Source of the DNA: an uncultured Vibrio sp.
GTDB taxonomy: Bacteria; Pseudomonadota; Gammaproteobacteria; Enterobacterales; Vibrionaceae
Direction: 5' to 3'
Assembly (NCBI RefSeq): GCF_963675395.1
Contig: NZ_OY776223.1
Location: 2,852,001 to 2,916,000 of the forward strand
Length of the DNA stretch: 64,000 nt
The notes under the pieces are model-generated. The model was not told the DNA's origin. It ran no database searches and saw nothing but the letters and a program-made list of their open reading frames with translations. Below are positions 11,757-20,806 of the stretch, piece by piece (positions within the stretch are counted from its first letter, which is position 1; each line of letters opens with the position of its first letter). A program made the translations under genes and the position numbers.

Positions 11757-12305
11757 ATGGAAGCTCTCGATCTTTTGCTTAACCGCCGTTCTGTCGGCAA
11801 GCTATCTGCGCCTGCACCAGAAGGTAAAGCGTTGGAAAATATCATTCGTGCTGGACTACGTGCGCCTGACCATGCTGGTTTAACACCTTGGCGTTTTGTG
11901 ATTTCGCAAGGTAAAGGCCTGAATAAACTGTCTGATATTTTGGTTAAAGCAGCGCTAGCGGATAACTGTGAAGATGCGGTGGTTGAGAAGCTGAAAAATG
12001 CCCCATTCCGTGCTCCGATGGTGATCACTGTGATCGCAAAAGTGACGCCACATGAAAAAGTGCCAGCACTGGAACAGTACCTTTCAGCAGGCTGTGCCGT
12101 TCAAGCGATGCAAATGGCCGCCGTTGCGCAGGGCTTCCAGGGTTTCTGGCGTTCAGGACCATGGATGTTCCATCCTGAAGTGCATAAAGCGTTTGGACTT
12201 GAAGGTGAAGATGAAATCGTCGGTTTCCTTTACTTAGGCACCCCTGATTGCACACCGATGAAAGTGCCAGAGCGTGACCTGTCGAAGTTTGTTGAATTTC
12301 AATAA
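11757..12305 (+). CDS. ydjA: YdjA-type NAD(P)H nitroreductase
   Basis: This is a 182-residue flavin (FMN) reductase of the nitroreductase superfamily, YdjA subgroup. Members reduce nitro compounds with NAD(P)H, and the physiological substrate is unclear. The N-terminal LLNRRSVGKL and RAPDHAGLTPWRF segments contact FMN in the family. Length matches E. coli YdjA (183). In E. coli the order is ydjA-selD-topB. Here topB follows after about 100 bases and no selD is present. Confidence 0.9.
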   Translation: MEALDLLLNRRSVGKLSAPAPEGKALENIIRAGLRAPDHAGLTPWRFVISQGKGLNKLSDILVKAALADNCEDAVVEKLKNAPFRAPMVITVIAKVTPHEKVPALEQYLSAGCAVQAMQMAAVAQGFQGFWRSGPWMFHPEVHKAFGLEGEDEIVGFLYLGTPDCTPMKVPERDLSKFVEFQ

Positions 12306-12359
12306 ACGCTAATTAGAGCTTTGTTACTGTTTATCTGTACAGTTTTTCTTGATTTATTA

Positions 12360-12383
12360 GGGCTACATTCGATAATGTGGCCC
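12360..12383 (+). terminator. Hairpin between ydjA and topB
   Basis: GGGCTACATT and AATGTGGCCC form a stem around CGAT, followed by a mixed T/A tract. It may end ydjA transcripts 25 bases before topB starts. The weak T tract keeps confidence moderate. Confidence 0.5.
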
Positions 12384-12408
12384 TAATTATTATTACTTCC
12401 CAAAGCTT

Positions 12409-14373
12409 ATGTCTCGTCTGTTTATTGCTGAAAAACCAAGTTTAGGCCGCGCGATTGCTGCCGCACTTCCTAACCCTCAAAAGAAAGACCAAGGCTTCAT
12501 TCGCTGTGGCAATGGAGACGTGGTGACTTGGTGTATCGGTCATTTATTAGAGCAGGTAGAGCCAGACGCTTATGACGAACGCTACAAAAAATGGAATATG
12601 GCGGATCTGCCTATCGTTCCGGAGCAGTGGCAGTTAAGGCCCAGGAAGAGCGCCAGTAAGCAATTGACGGTGATTCGTAAATTGCTCAAAGAGGCGACGG
12701 AAGTGATTCATGCCGGAGATCCAGACCGTGAAGGTCAGCTCCTGGTCGATGAGGTTCTCGATTACTGCAAGCTGTCTAAAACCAAAAAACAAGCGACTCA
12801 ACGGCTACTGATTTCAGATTTGAACTTGCCTGCGGTAAAGCGGGCTCTGAGCTCAATGCGTAGTAATCGTGATTTTATCCCGCTTTCTGTTTCTGCGTTG
12901 GCTCGCTCCAGAGCGGATTGGCTCTATGGCATGAACATGTCTCGTGCCTACACTTTGCTCGGACAGAAAGCTGGCTATCAAGGCGTGCTTTCGGTTGGGC
13001 GAGTACAAACGCCAGTGCTTGGGTTGGTGGTTCGTCGCGATGAAGAAATCGAAAACTTTATCCCTAAAGATTATTTCACCCTGCATGCGTTGATTCCCTA
13101 TCAAGATCAGAACGGCGCCTTTGATATTCGTGCGCGTTGGAAACCAAGTGAAGCGTGTAAACCTTGGCAAGATGAGGAAGGACGCGTTTTAAACCGAAAA
13201 CTGGTGGAGAACGTTGCTGCTCGTATTAAGAACCAGCCAGCCACGGTGAAAGAATCTGAGCAAAAGCAAACCAAGCAGTCAGCGCCGTTACCTTACTCTT
13301 TGTCTGCATTGCAGATAGATGCAGCGAAACGTTATGGCATGAGTGCGCAGCAAGTACTGGATACCTGTCAGGCATTGTATGAAAAGCATAAACTGATCAC
13401 TTACCCGCGTTCGGATTGTCGTTACCTTCCGATGGAACACTACGCACAAGCGGGTTCCGTGACTTCGGCAATTGGTAACAATGCTAAAGAGCTACAAAGT
13501 GCCGTTCAGGGTGCGGATTTGACGATCAAATCAAAAGCATGGAATGACAAAAAAGTGGATGCGCACCATGCGATCATTCCGACACCTAAGCAAGCTAACG
13601 TGAATGCATTATCCGCTAATGAGATGAAGGTGTATCAACTGATTGCCCGTCAATATCTGATGCAGTTTTATCCTGCGGCCATATACGCCGAAGCGAAGCT
13701 GGTATTTGATATTGCAGGGGGGACCTTTATTGCCAAAGGTCGTCAGCTCGTCTCCCCGGGTTGGAAAGCTTTGATGGGTAAAACTGACAAAGAAGACGAT
13801 GGGATTGATGCTGTGCCACCTTTAGCAGAAGGCACGGTGCTTACTTGTCGGGAAGGGGAAATAAAAGACCGCAAGACAGAGCCGCCAAAACACTTTACTG
13901 AAGCGACACTGTTGCAGGCCATGACAGGCATTGCCCGTTATGTTGCTGATAAAGAGTTGAAGAAGATTCTGCGAGAGACAGATGGCCTTGGAACCGAAGC
14001 GACCCGAGCCGGCATTCTCGATACGCTTTTCAAGCGCCAGCTTTTGACTCGCCAAGGCAAGTCCATTTTAAGCTCACCTGCTGGCCGAGGTTTGGTTAAT
14101 GCGCTTCCCCAAGATGCGACTTATCCAGATATGACGGCACACTGGGAGTTCCAGTTACAAGGAATGGCAGAGAAAAATCAAGCCTATCAGCCGTTTATGC
14201 AATCGTTACAGCAGAGAATAGATAGCCTGATGGGGCAGGTTAAGTCAGGGCCAATCCCTGAGTCTTTGCGCCATTTACCTAAAGTGGAACGACCTGCGTT
14301 TAAGCGCAAGAAGCGCAGTTATTCTAAGGGCAGTGGTGCTAAGTCTGGTACAGCAAAACGGAAGTCATCTTAA
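12409..14373 (+). CDS. topB: DNA topoisomerase III
   Basis: TopB is a type IA topoisomerase that decatenates DNA through a transient single-strand break. The product has 654 residues. The TOPRIM domain starts at residue 1 ([15 protein letters not shown]), with acidic metal ligands in [10 protein letters not shown] near residue 105. The catalytic tyrosine is in [13 protein letters not shown] near residue 330. The C-terminus ends in a basic tail rich in Lys, Arg and Ser ([13 protein letters not shown]), typical for DNA binding. There are no topoisomerase I-like zinc fingers. Confidence 0.96.
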   Translation: MSRLFIAEKPSLGRAIAAALPNPQKKDQGFIRCGNGDVVTWCIGHLLEQVEPDAYDERYKKWNMADLPIVPEQWQLRPRKSASKQLTVIRKLLKEATEVIHAGDPDREGQLLVDEVLDYCKLSKTKKQATQRLLISDLNLPAVKRALSSMRSNRDFIPLSVSALARSRADWLYGMNMSRAYTLLGQKAGYQGVLSVGRVQTPVLGLVVRRDEEIENFIPKDYFTLHALIPYQDQNGAFDIRARWKPSEACKPWQDEEGRVLNRKLVENVAARIKNQPATVKESEQKQTKQSAPLPYSLSALQIDAAKRYGMSAQQVLDTCQALYEKHKLITYPRSDCRYLPMEHYAQAGSVTSAIGNNAKELQSAVQGADLTIKSKAWNDKKVDAHHAIIPTPKQANVNALSANEMKVYQLIARQYLMQFYPAAIYAEAKLVFDIAGGTFIAKGRQLVSPGWKALMGKTDKEDDGIDAVPPLAEGTVLTCREGEIKDRKTEPPKHFTEATLLQAMTGIARYVADKELKKILRETDGLGTEATRAGILDTLFKRQLLTRQGKSILSSPAGRGLVNALPQDATYPDMTAHWEFQLQGMAEKNQAYQPFMQSLQQRIDSLMGQVKSGPIPESLRHLPKVERPAFKRKKRSYSKGSGAKSGTAKRKSS

Positions 14374-14396
14374 AAAAACAAGCGGCACTTTCACTC

Positions 14397-14560
14397 TACG
14401 GTCATTCCAGCGAGCCAGAACGAGACTAGGAATCTAATATCAGCGCGTTGAAAAAACTATAGCAACAATGTTCATGTGGAGTCGTTCCTCACGCTCCTTC
14501 GTCGCTTTTCGAGGAAGACAGAGTACGTTCAATGTTAGAGAGCGGCATTGCAATCAACAG
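14397..14560. repeat. Dispersed Vibrio-type intergenic repeat, copy 1
   Basis: This gene-free stretch between topB and the small gene ending at 14584 holds phrases such as GTCATTCCAGCGAGCC and, at 14491-14506, ACGCTCCTTCGTCGCT. The latter recurs exactly at 15939-15954. The pattern resembles intergenic repeats that I have seen in many Vibrio genomes. The exact borders are uncertain. Confidence 0.5.
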
Positions 14561-14583
14561 TGCCGCTTTCGTATTAAACGTGA

Positions 14584-14790
14584 CTACTCAAACAAACTGC
14601 CATTCTTCTCAATTGCGCCTTTAACATCGTCTTGAGTCAGAACACGCTTGCCGAGGTCTTGTTTAACTTGCTTACCCAAATCAACAAGGGCATCTCTGTT
14701 TGCTTGGGTTTGACGCTTACCTGTGCTTTTTAAGCAATAGTTGAGTTCATGCTCTTCACTAAAATTTACCAGATCTTTATCCGCAGCCAT
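14584..14790 (-). CDS. Small conserved protein of unknown function
   Basis: This is a 68-residue soluble, highly charged protein starting MAADKDLVNFSEEHELNYC. GGAGAG lies directly upstream of the ATG at 14790, which decides the start although the frame is open to 14898. It is predicted helical, with one cysteine (C19) and the segments VDLGKQVKQDLGKRVLTQDD and AIEKNGSLFE. I do not recognise a named domain. It is transcribed away from the deacetylase-like gene at 14993, so the two may share a divergent promoter region. Confidence 0.75.
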   Translation of the reverse strand: MAADKDLVNFSEEHELNYCLKSTGKRQTQANRDALVDLGKQVKQDLGKRVLTQDDVKGAIEKNGSLFE

Positions 14791-14992
14791 TGTTACTCTC
14801 CTGAGTGGTTTGATAACTCCACTAAGTCTGGATTGCATACGACGAAATTCAAGTTTAGATGTAAGAAAGGTTGCATAATATCCATATTGTCGAGACATGG
14901 CGTTCGCTCTGAAAACCTTAGCAGTGAAATGGCATTTTATTCAATGGATGAACTTGGTACTATTTTGCCACCAATGTTAAAAAGAACCTTCC

Positions 14993-15910
14993 ATGCTGCC
15001 ACTTATCTATCACCCAATCTACTCACAACTCGATTTGCCCGAAGGGCACCGCTACCCAATCATGAAGTATCAATATCTGTATGATGCGGTGTTGGAGATG
15101 TTAGAAAACGAAAGCTGCCAAGAGCGAGTTGAGTTTTTTGAGCCAACAGCGCTTTCTGTAAATGATATTAAGCGCGTTCACGAGGCTGAGTACGTCGATT
15201 TATTGGTCAGCGGTACGATGCCGGCGGCTAAAATGCGTCGTATAGGCTTTCCCTGGAGTGAAGCACTGATAAGCAGAACGCTGACTTCTGCAGCAGGTAC
15301 GCTTATGACGGCTGAAAAAGCGCTGGAACATGGTGTGGCTTTGCATTTGAGTGGCGGATACCACCATGCTCACAGAGACTTCGGCAGTGGTTTTTGCCTA
15401 TTTAACGACTTGGTGATAGCAGCAAAGCATATGTTGGATCATGACGATGTCGATAAAATGCTGATCATTGATAGTGATGTACACCACGGTGATGGTACGG
15501 CAACCTTGTGTCAGGAGGAGCCGGATATTGTCACGCTTTCTTTTCACTGTGATAAAAACTTCCCGGCAAGAAAGCCTGAGTCTGATCTGGATGTCCCTTT
15601 GGTAAGGGGAACCGATGACGAGACGTTCTTGATGGCGTTTAAAGAAGTGGTCGAAATGGCGCTGAATCTGCATCGTCCTGATATGGTGATTTACGATGCT
15701 GGGGTTGATATACACACCGACGACGAGCTGGGTTATTTTGATGTCTCCACAAAAGGCATATTGGAGCGCGACCGTTTTTTGATGCAACTGATGAAAGAGC
15801 GAGGCATTCCTGTCGCGGCTGTCGTCGGTGGTGGTTACCGAAGCAATCATGAAGATCTTGTCCCGATTCATATGAATTTGATTCAGGCGAGCTTGGAAGT
15901 TTTTGGCTAA
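14993..15910 (+). CDS. Histone deacetylase-family (HDAC/AcuC superfamily) hydrolase
   Basis: This 305-residue zinc-dependent deacetylase-fold protein has the full catalytic set: GGYHHAH (tandem His, about residues 121-127), DSDVHHGDG (zinc Asp and His, about 160-168), DAGVDIHTDDELG (zinc Asp, about 229-241) and GGGY near residue 279. Length and motifs are like the class IV-related bacterial HDAC group. The substrate could be an acetyl-polyamine, acetyl-lysine or another N-acyl compound, and the sequence does not say which. The neighbours (topB, a small protein, an amino-acid importer) give no clear clue. The start is supported by the family-like N-terminus LIYHPIYSQLDLPEGH. Confidence 0.87.
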   Translation: MLPLIYHPIYSQLDLPEGHRYPIMKYQYLYDAVLEMLENESCQERVEFFEPTALSVNDIKRVHEAEYVDLLVSGTMPAAKMRRIGFPWSEALISRTLTSAAGTLMTAEKALEHGVALHLSGGYHHAHRDFGSGFCLFNDLVIAAKHMLDHDDVDKMLIIDSDVHHGDGTATLCQEEPDIVTLSFHCDKNFPARKPESDLDVPLVRGTDDETFLMAFKEVVEMALNLHRPDMVIYDAGVDIHTDDELGYFDVSTKGILERDRFLMQLMKERGIPVAAVVGGGYRSNHEDLVPIHMNLIQASLEVFG

Positions 15911-15917
15911 ATAGCAC

Positions 15918-15975
15918 CTCGAAACGAGATCCTGAATAACGCTCCTTCGTCGCTGCTTAGGATGACGGGAGACTT
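15918..15975. repeat. Dispersed Vibrio-type intergenic repeat, copy 2
   Basis: A short repeat-like block follows the deacetylase gene. It shares the 16-mer ACGCTCCTTCGTCGCT (15939-15954) with copy 1 and continues into GGATGACGGG. It lies directly before a terminator. Confidence 0.5.
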
Positions 15976-16008
15976 AAAAAATGCCGTTCGCTGTTAAACG
16001 AACGGCAC
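15976..16008 (-). terminator. Terminator of the amino-acid ABC operon
   Basis: TGCCGTTCG and CGAACGGCA arms around a 7-base loop are followed on the minus strand by TTTTTT, about 40 bases past the ATPase stop codon. Confidence 0.85.
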
Positions 16009-16046
16009 TCAGCTTTAGAAACTCGGTTCTCGTTTCACAAATACAG

Positions 16047-16799
16047 TTACAGCACTTTTGCCAAAAACTGCTGTAGACGAGGATGAGTTGGGTCATCAAA
16101 TACAGCTTGAGGGCTGTCATCCACCAACAATTTACCGTCTTCCATAAACAACACACGGTCGGCAACTTCACGGGCAAAGCCCATTTCATGAGTTACGATA
16201 ACCATGGTCATCCCTTCTTTTGCTAATGACTTAATAACATCCAGTACTTCACCTACCATTTCAGGGTCGAGTGCTGAAGTTGGCTCATCAAAAAGCATCA
16301 GATCAGGCTTCATTGCGAGTGCTCGGGCAATCGCAACACGTTGTTGCTGACCACCGGATAAATGCGTTGGGTAGTTGTTCATACGATCTTCCAAACCAAC
16401 GCGTTTGATCAACACTTTCGCCTCGCCTTCCACTTCATGTTTCGGGCGCTTAGCCACCTTCAATGGCGCTATCATTACGTTTTCCAACGCGGTCATGTGT
16501 GGAAATAGGTTAAAGCTCTGGAATACCATTCCAACGTTTTGACGCAAAACGTTGATGTCGGTGCTTCGCGCATACATGTCGAAACCATCAACAATGATAG
16601 TCCCAGTGCTTATCTCTTCTAACTGGTTCAATGTACGTAAGAACGTTGATTTACCTGAACCTGAAGGCCCGATAATCACCACCACTTCACCACGTTTTAC
16701 CGTTGTTGAAACCGATTTTAAAGCGTGGCAGCCATTAGGGTAATACTTGTCTACATTATTGGCGTAAACCATATCTTCGCCGTTGTATTCACTAGTCAC
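16047..16799 (-). CDS. Polar amino-acid ABC transporter ATP-binding protein
   Basis: This 250-residue ABC ATPase of the GlnQ/HisP group powers import across the inner membrane. Walker A is GPSGSGKST (residues 44-52), the ABC signature is LSGGQQQR and Walker B is [12 protein letters not shown]. The start overlaps the end of the permease gene by 8 bases, so translation is probably coupled. Order on the minus strand is binding protein, permease, ATPase. The substrate is inferred only as a polar amino acid. The adjacent PLP lyase suggests cystine or another sulfur amino acid. Confidence 0.92.
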   Translation of the reverse strand: MTSEYNGEDMVYANNVDKYYPNGCHALKSVSTTVKRGEVVVIIGPSGSGKSTFLRTLNQLEEISTGTIIVDGFDMYARSTDINVLRQNVGMVFQSFNLFPHMTALENVMIAPLKVAKRPKHEVEGEAKVLIKRVGLEDRMNNYPTHLSGGQQQRVAIARALAMKPDLMLFDEPTSALDPEMVGEVLDVIKSLAKEGMTMVIVTHEMGFAREVADRVLFMEDGKLLVDDSPQAVFDDPTHPRLQQFLAKVL

Positions 16800-17739
16800 T
16801 GGCTGATAACCTCTTCTCTAAACGTTGAATTGCCCAAGACAGAGTCCCGGTTACTAGTAGGTAAAGTGCCGCGACAGTGAACCACACCTCGAAAGGTGCA
16901 AAGCTGCCACTCACAACTTCACGACCCGCTTTAGTTAAGTCGGTAATGGAGATAACTGAAACAAGCGAAGAGTCTTTAATCAGGTTAATAAACTGACCAG
17001 CCAAAGGTGGCAACGTACGCTTTAGTGCTTGTGGCAGAATGATGTAGCGCATTGCTTTTGGATAGGTCATACCCAGTGAGCGCGCCGCTTCCATTTGGCC
17101 TGTTGGAATTGCCTGAATACCTGCACGAACAATTTCTGCAACGTAAGCACCTGTAAATACAGATAATGCTACTACCCCTGCGGTGAATCGATCAAAATCG
17201 AGTACGGTTCCGATAAAGAAATAAACGATAAAAATTTGCACCAGAAGCGGTGTGCCGCGAATCAATTCAACATAGGTAACCGCTAAATTTCTCGCTGTTT
17301 GATTCTTCGCAACCCGCATAAGGCCGAATATCAGGCCAAGTAAGACGGCAAAAATGAGGGAGATAAAGGATATTTTTACCGTCACCCATAAACCGTGAGC
17401 AATCGGTCCGAATTTCCACTCGTTTAGCTGTGCAACAGTGTCACCTTGAAATACCAAGTCACCGTTTCCAACTAAAAGTGTTGTGTAATGATCGATGATT
17501 TGAGGCTGGCTAGCGTCATCAAACTCAATCGTTAAATGACCTGCGTTAACCACTGCTGTGCCGTCACCGTTTGCACGGAGTTGTTGCATTTCGGTATTGA
17601 CGACATATGGCCAGAGACGATCCCAATGCCAGTTATAGTTAATACTCTTCCCAGAGAAATAGACCGCGCCAATCAGCATGGCCATTATTAGGACATAAAT
17701 TCCGTGTCCTATCCATTTTGAGGATTTAGACTGCATCAC
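16792..17739 (-). CDS. Polar amino-acid ABC transporter permease
   Basis: This is a 315-residue HisM/GlnP-type permease. A first membrane helix (about residues 11-29) is followed by an unusually long, probably periplasmic, stretch of some 90 residues. The standard permease core then begins at [10 protein letters not shown]. The EAA loop is [21 protein letters not shown] near residue 235. Only one permease gene is present, so a homodimer is likely. A hairpin (17761-17787) separates it from the upstream binding-protein gene. Confidence 0.9.
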   Translation of the reverse strand: MMQSKSSKWIGHGIYVLIMAMLIGAVYFSGKSINYNWHWDRLWPYVVNTEMQQLRANGDGTAVVNAGHLTIEFDDASQPQIIDHYTTLLVGNGDLVFQGDTVAQLNEWKFGPIAHGLWVTVKISFISLIFAVLLGLIFGLMRVAKNQTARNLAVTYVELIRGTPLLVQIFIVYFFIGTVLDFDRFTAGVVALSVFTGAYVAEIVRAGIQAIPTGQMEAARSLGMTYPKAMRYIILPQALKRTLPPLAGQFINLIKDSSLVSVISITDLTKAGREVVSGSFAPFEVWFTVAALYLLVTGTLSWAIQRLEKRLSASD

Positions 17740-17760
17740 TCAGATTCTCTTTTTTTTTAT

Positions 17761-17787
17761 GAACAGGGCAACTTGCGTTGCCCTGTT
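17761..17787 (-). promoter_or_regulatory. Intercistronic hairpin between binding-protein and permease genes
   Basis: CAGGGCAAC and GTTGCCCTG form a strong stem around TTGC with no T tract after it on the minus strand. Such hairpins often stabilise the abundant binding-protein mRNA or reduce downstream expression. The role here is inferred. Confidence 0.6.
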
Positions 17788-17830
17788 GACTATAGTTTTA
17801 GTTCGCAAGGCTTAAAGCATATAACGTTAA

Positions 17831-18637
17831 TTATTGAACTTGTTTCAGCCAGTCATCAGACTTGAACCACTTGTCGTACATGCGTTCGTAAGTACCATCA
17901 CCTTTGATTTGGCGTAAGTAGTTATTCAAGAAGTTTAAGAAGTTAGGGTCATCTTGACGAATCGCCCAACCTAGAGGCTCGTAAGTGAAAGGTTCAGCTA
18001 GGTGTCCAACTTTGTCTTTGTTTTGAGCTGCGTAGATCGAGTTGTATGGAAAGTCATAAACGAAAGCATCTGCTTTACCGTTAACAACCTGAAGAACTGC
18101 ATCCACTTCTGTGTCGTAAAGGTCAATTTTTGCATTGAACAGGCGTTTCTTCGCCGCTTCTACACCAGTAGTGCCTAGCTTAGTTGAAACAGTGTATTTA
18201 GGATCATTTAAATCAGTGTAGCTCTTAATCTTACCTTCAAGCGCTGGCGAGAGGATAATGGACTGACCGATAACAATGTATGGGTCAGCAAAGTTAACTT
18301 TTAAGTTACGCTCAGGAGTGATCGTCATACCACCCATGATGATGTCACATTTGTTTGTTTGTAGCGCAGGGATAATGCCATCCCAAGCTGTGTTGACAGG
18401 AGTGTACTTAACTCCCATCGAACGCGCCATGTGCTTACCCAAGTCGATATCAAAACCAATGAAACGGCCATCTTTGGTTTTCATTTCGAAAGGCATATAG
18501 CCAGCATCAAAACATACTTTTAGTTCACCTGAACTAATAACACCTTCTAGGTCAGACTTTGCCATAGCTTGATTAGAACCAAGCAGAGAGCAAGCAAACA
18601 CAAGTCCAGCTGCTGAAGATTTAATAAATTTTCTCAT
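17831..18637 (-). CDS. Periplasmic amino-acid-binding protein (SBP family 3)
   Basis: This 268-residue solute-binding protein captures the amino acid for the ABC importer encoded downstream. The signal peptide MRKFIKSSAAGLVFACSLLG ends near NQAMA. The mature part has family 3 features: LKVCFDAGYMPFEM, GFDIDLGKHMA, WDGIIPALQTNKCDIIMGGM and the ligand-arginine segment TPERN. The start at 18637 is preferred over the open frame up to 18700 because AAGGGAT precedes it and a good signal peptide follows. A free cysteine in the N-lobe (KVCFD) and another in NKCD are present. Confidence 0.9.
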   Translation of the reverse strand: MRKFIKSSAAGLVFACSLLGSNQAMAKSDLEGVISSGELKVCFDAGYMPFEMKTKDGRFIGFDIDLGKHMARSMGVKYTPVNTAWDGIIPALQTNKCDIIMGGMTITPERNLKVNFADPYIVIGQSIILSPALEGKIKSYTDLNDPKYTVSTKLGTTGVEAAKKRLFNAKIDLYDTEVDAVLQVVNGKADAFVYDFPYNSIYAAQNKDKVGHLAEPFTYEPLGWAIRQDDPNFLNFLNNYLRQIKGDGTYERMYDKWFKSDDWLKQVQ

Positions 18638-18818
18638 AATATCCCTTATAAAAAATCTTGTTATTTTTTTGTTCGTCCAATGACAGATACGATTTTGCAT
18701 TGAGTGTCACGCAAACGCGAACTTACATCAAAAACCACAAGATAATGCAACACGATCTAGCAACGCTTCAATAATATTCTGAATTTAAATCCAATAAAGT
18801 GCTATATATATTCAATTT

Positions 18819-20081
18819 TCAGCGAAGAAGGTGGCTCAAATCCCGAATCAAATCGACCGGAGACTCAAGACCGATTGAAAGCCGTACGACTCCCTTGCCC
18901 GCATCGCGGTAAAAGTTCGCTTTTTGTTCTGGGCTAAATCGATAAGTAGACTTGTCCAAATCATCAGTTTTTAACACCACGGCTAAACTTCGCTGATGTC
19001 CAATCGAATAAGCGTAATAAAACATCTTCGATTCATGCGCAAATCGTTGCTCAATCAGTTCGATGTCCTTTACTTGGAATGCAATAATGCCGCCAAAAAA
19101 TGCCATTTGCTGTTTAGCCAGTGAAAATTGTTGATGTGACTCAAGACCGGGATATAAAACTCTTTGTACATTCGGGTTGTTTTCTAACCAGTTGGCGATG
19201 GTATGAGCTGACTCACACAGCGTTTTCATACGTGGATAAATAGTCTCCATTCCCCGCATAATTAACCATGCGCTTTGTGGGCTTAAAGATGCACCAAAAT
19301 AGACTCCGGCAACGCTTCTAAGCTTGCTAATCAAGGCTTTCGAGCCTAAAACGCATCCGCCGAGAACATCGCCATGGCCGTTAATGAATTTGGTTAAAGA
19401 GTGAACGACCAAATCTGCTCCAAGATCAAGTGGTCGTGTAATAACCGGTGTTGAAAACGTCGAATCTGCACTCAGTAAAATTCCCCGGCTTTTAAGCAAT
19501 GAGGAGAGCGCTTTTATATCAGATAGCCTTAATAGAGGGTTACATGGTGTCTCTATGTGCACCAACTTGGTGTTTTTGCGTAGAACCTTTTGCACATTAG
19601 TAGTGCATGTAGTGTCAACTGCTGAAACCTCAATTCCATATTGAGGCAAAACTTGGGTGGCAAACTCGTAAACGGCGGCGTAGCAAACATCACTGATAAC
19701 TAGATGGTCTCCCGCTTTCAGTAATGACATAAACACAGCCGTAATTGCTGCCATACCGCTTGCTGTTGCGAGTCCATCTTCTGCCTGTTCTAAAACGGCT
19801 AAACGTTCTTCGAGTAAACGAACCGTTGGGTTTGTCCAACCTGCGTACAGAAAAGGTGCGTCGGCGAGATCTTCCATGCCTTGTGCGGAAAAAGCACCTT
19901 CATTGGGCAGAAAGCTGTGATTTACCGACATCACTATATTCGGTGCGATGGCTTTTGTTTGAGGGTCAGGTTGAATAGCTGCATGAACAGCCAAGGTTTC
20001 GGGTGCTAAGGTTTCAGGAGCGAAGTTTTGAGAGTCAATAGATTCTGGAAGCAGTCCAAATTTGAAATCATCGTTATGCAT
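18819..20081 (-). CDS. PLP-dependent trans-sulfuration-type lyase (Cys/Met metabolism family)
   Basis: This 420-residue enzyme is of the cystathionine beta/gamma-lyase, gamma-synthase and methionine gamma-lyase superfamily. The PLP lysine is K231 in SLTKFINGH. D206 in SADSTFSTP should contact the cofactor nitrogen. YAGWTNPT (about residues 79-86) and TASGMAAI are family motifs. The exact reaction cannot be told from sequence. Cystathionine, cystine or methionine lyase activity are all possible. The N-terminus carries a tandem APETL repeat (residues 21-30) outside the core. It is divergent from an Lrp/AsnC regulator and upstream of an amino-acid importer on the same strand. Confidence 0.85.
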   Translation of the reverse strand: MHNDDFKFGLLPESIDSQNFAPETLAPETLAVHAAIQPDPQTKAIAPNIVMSVNHSFLPNEGAFSAQGMEDLADAPFLYAGWTNPTVRLLEERLAVLEQAEDGLATASGMAAITAVFMSLLKAGDHLVISDVCYAAVYEFATQVLPQYGIEVSAVDTTCTTNVQKVLRKNTKLVHIETPCNPLLRLSDIKALSSLLKSRGILLSADSTFSTPVITRPLDLGADLVVHSLTKFINGHGDVLGGCVLGSKALISKLRSVAGVYFGASLSPQSAWLIMRGMETIYPRMKTLCESAHTIANWLENNPNVQRVLYPGLESHQQFSLAKQQMAFFGGIIAFQVKDIELIEQRFAHESKMFYYAYSIGHQRSLAVVLKTDDLDKSTYRFSPEQKANFYRDAGKGVVRLSIGLESPVDLIRDLSHLLR

Positions 20082-20270
20082 TATTGTTTAATCCAGTCGT
20101 TGTCATTAGCCATAAGTCTGTTTGGCTGAAATCAGTTTTTAGTTCTACTCCGAACGAATGGTTTAATTGTGGGTTCCAATTGGTGAGTAAAATCCGCTAT
20201 TCTTGGTTCGACACGGAAGATTTCCCGCATTTAAAACACAATAATGCGGAATAACAGTAAGAGGAAAACC

Positions 20271-20744
20271 ATGGGTGATGTAACCACTCTGGATAGTTTC
20301 GATAAAAAGATTCTGGAACTAATGCAAAGCAACTGTCGTTTGGCAAGTGAGGTCATTGCCGAGCAAGTCGGCCTGTCGGCTTCTGCAGTACAGAGAAGAT
20401 TAAAGCGTTTAAGGGAAGAAGGCGCGATTCAAGCCGAAATAGCTGTCATCAAGTCAGATCTTTCTACGAACCCAATGACGTTTATTGCGGGTATTGAAAT
20501 CGACAGAGATAACTACTCAGTACTCAATAAATTCAAACGCTGGGCAGAGTCTCAACCTTCCATACAGCAAGTGTTTTATGTCACAGGTAATGTCGATTTG
20601 ATGGTTGTGATTACAGCGGAGAGTGCAAAAAGCTACGACGGGTTTGTTGAGCAGATTATGGAGCAGTTCCCACAGATTCGCCGCGTCATGACCAACGTGG
20701 TACTAGATACACCAAAACAAAGTCTCTATCTGCCTCTTGAGTAG
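20271..20744 (+). CDS. Lrp/AsnC-family transcriptional regulator
   Basis: This 157-residue regulator has an N-terminal winged HTH (DKKILELMQSNCRLASEVIAEQ followed by LSASAVQRRLKRL) and a C-terminal RAM/AsnC ligand-binding domain (about residues 65-150). The ATG at 20271 is chosen because it follows AGAGG with good spacing and gives the family N-terminus. It is divergent from the PLP lyase gene with about 190 bases between starts. It is therefore a good candidate to sense an amino acid and control the lyase and importer. The E. coli parallel is DecR, an Lrp-type regulator of cysteine breakdown. Equivalence is inference. Confidence 0.9.
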   Translation: MGDVTTLDSFDKKILELMQSNCRLASEVIAEQVGLSASAVQRRLKRLREEGAIQAEIAVIKSDLSTNPMTFIAGIEIDRDNYSVLNKFKRWAESQPSIQQVFYVTGNVDLMVVITAESAKSYDGFVEQIMEQFPQIRRVMTNVVLDTPKQSLYLPLE

Positions 20745-20806
20745 TCTACCTGTAGGGCGGGGCCTATAAAACCCCGAGAGAATGTCTCTTATCAGAGTTC
20801 TATTAC

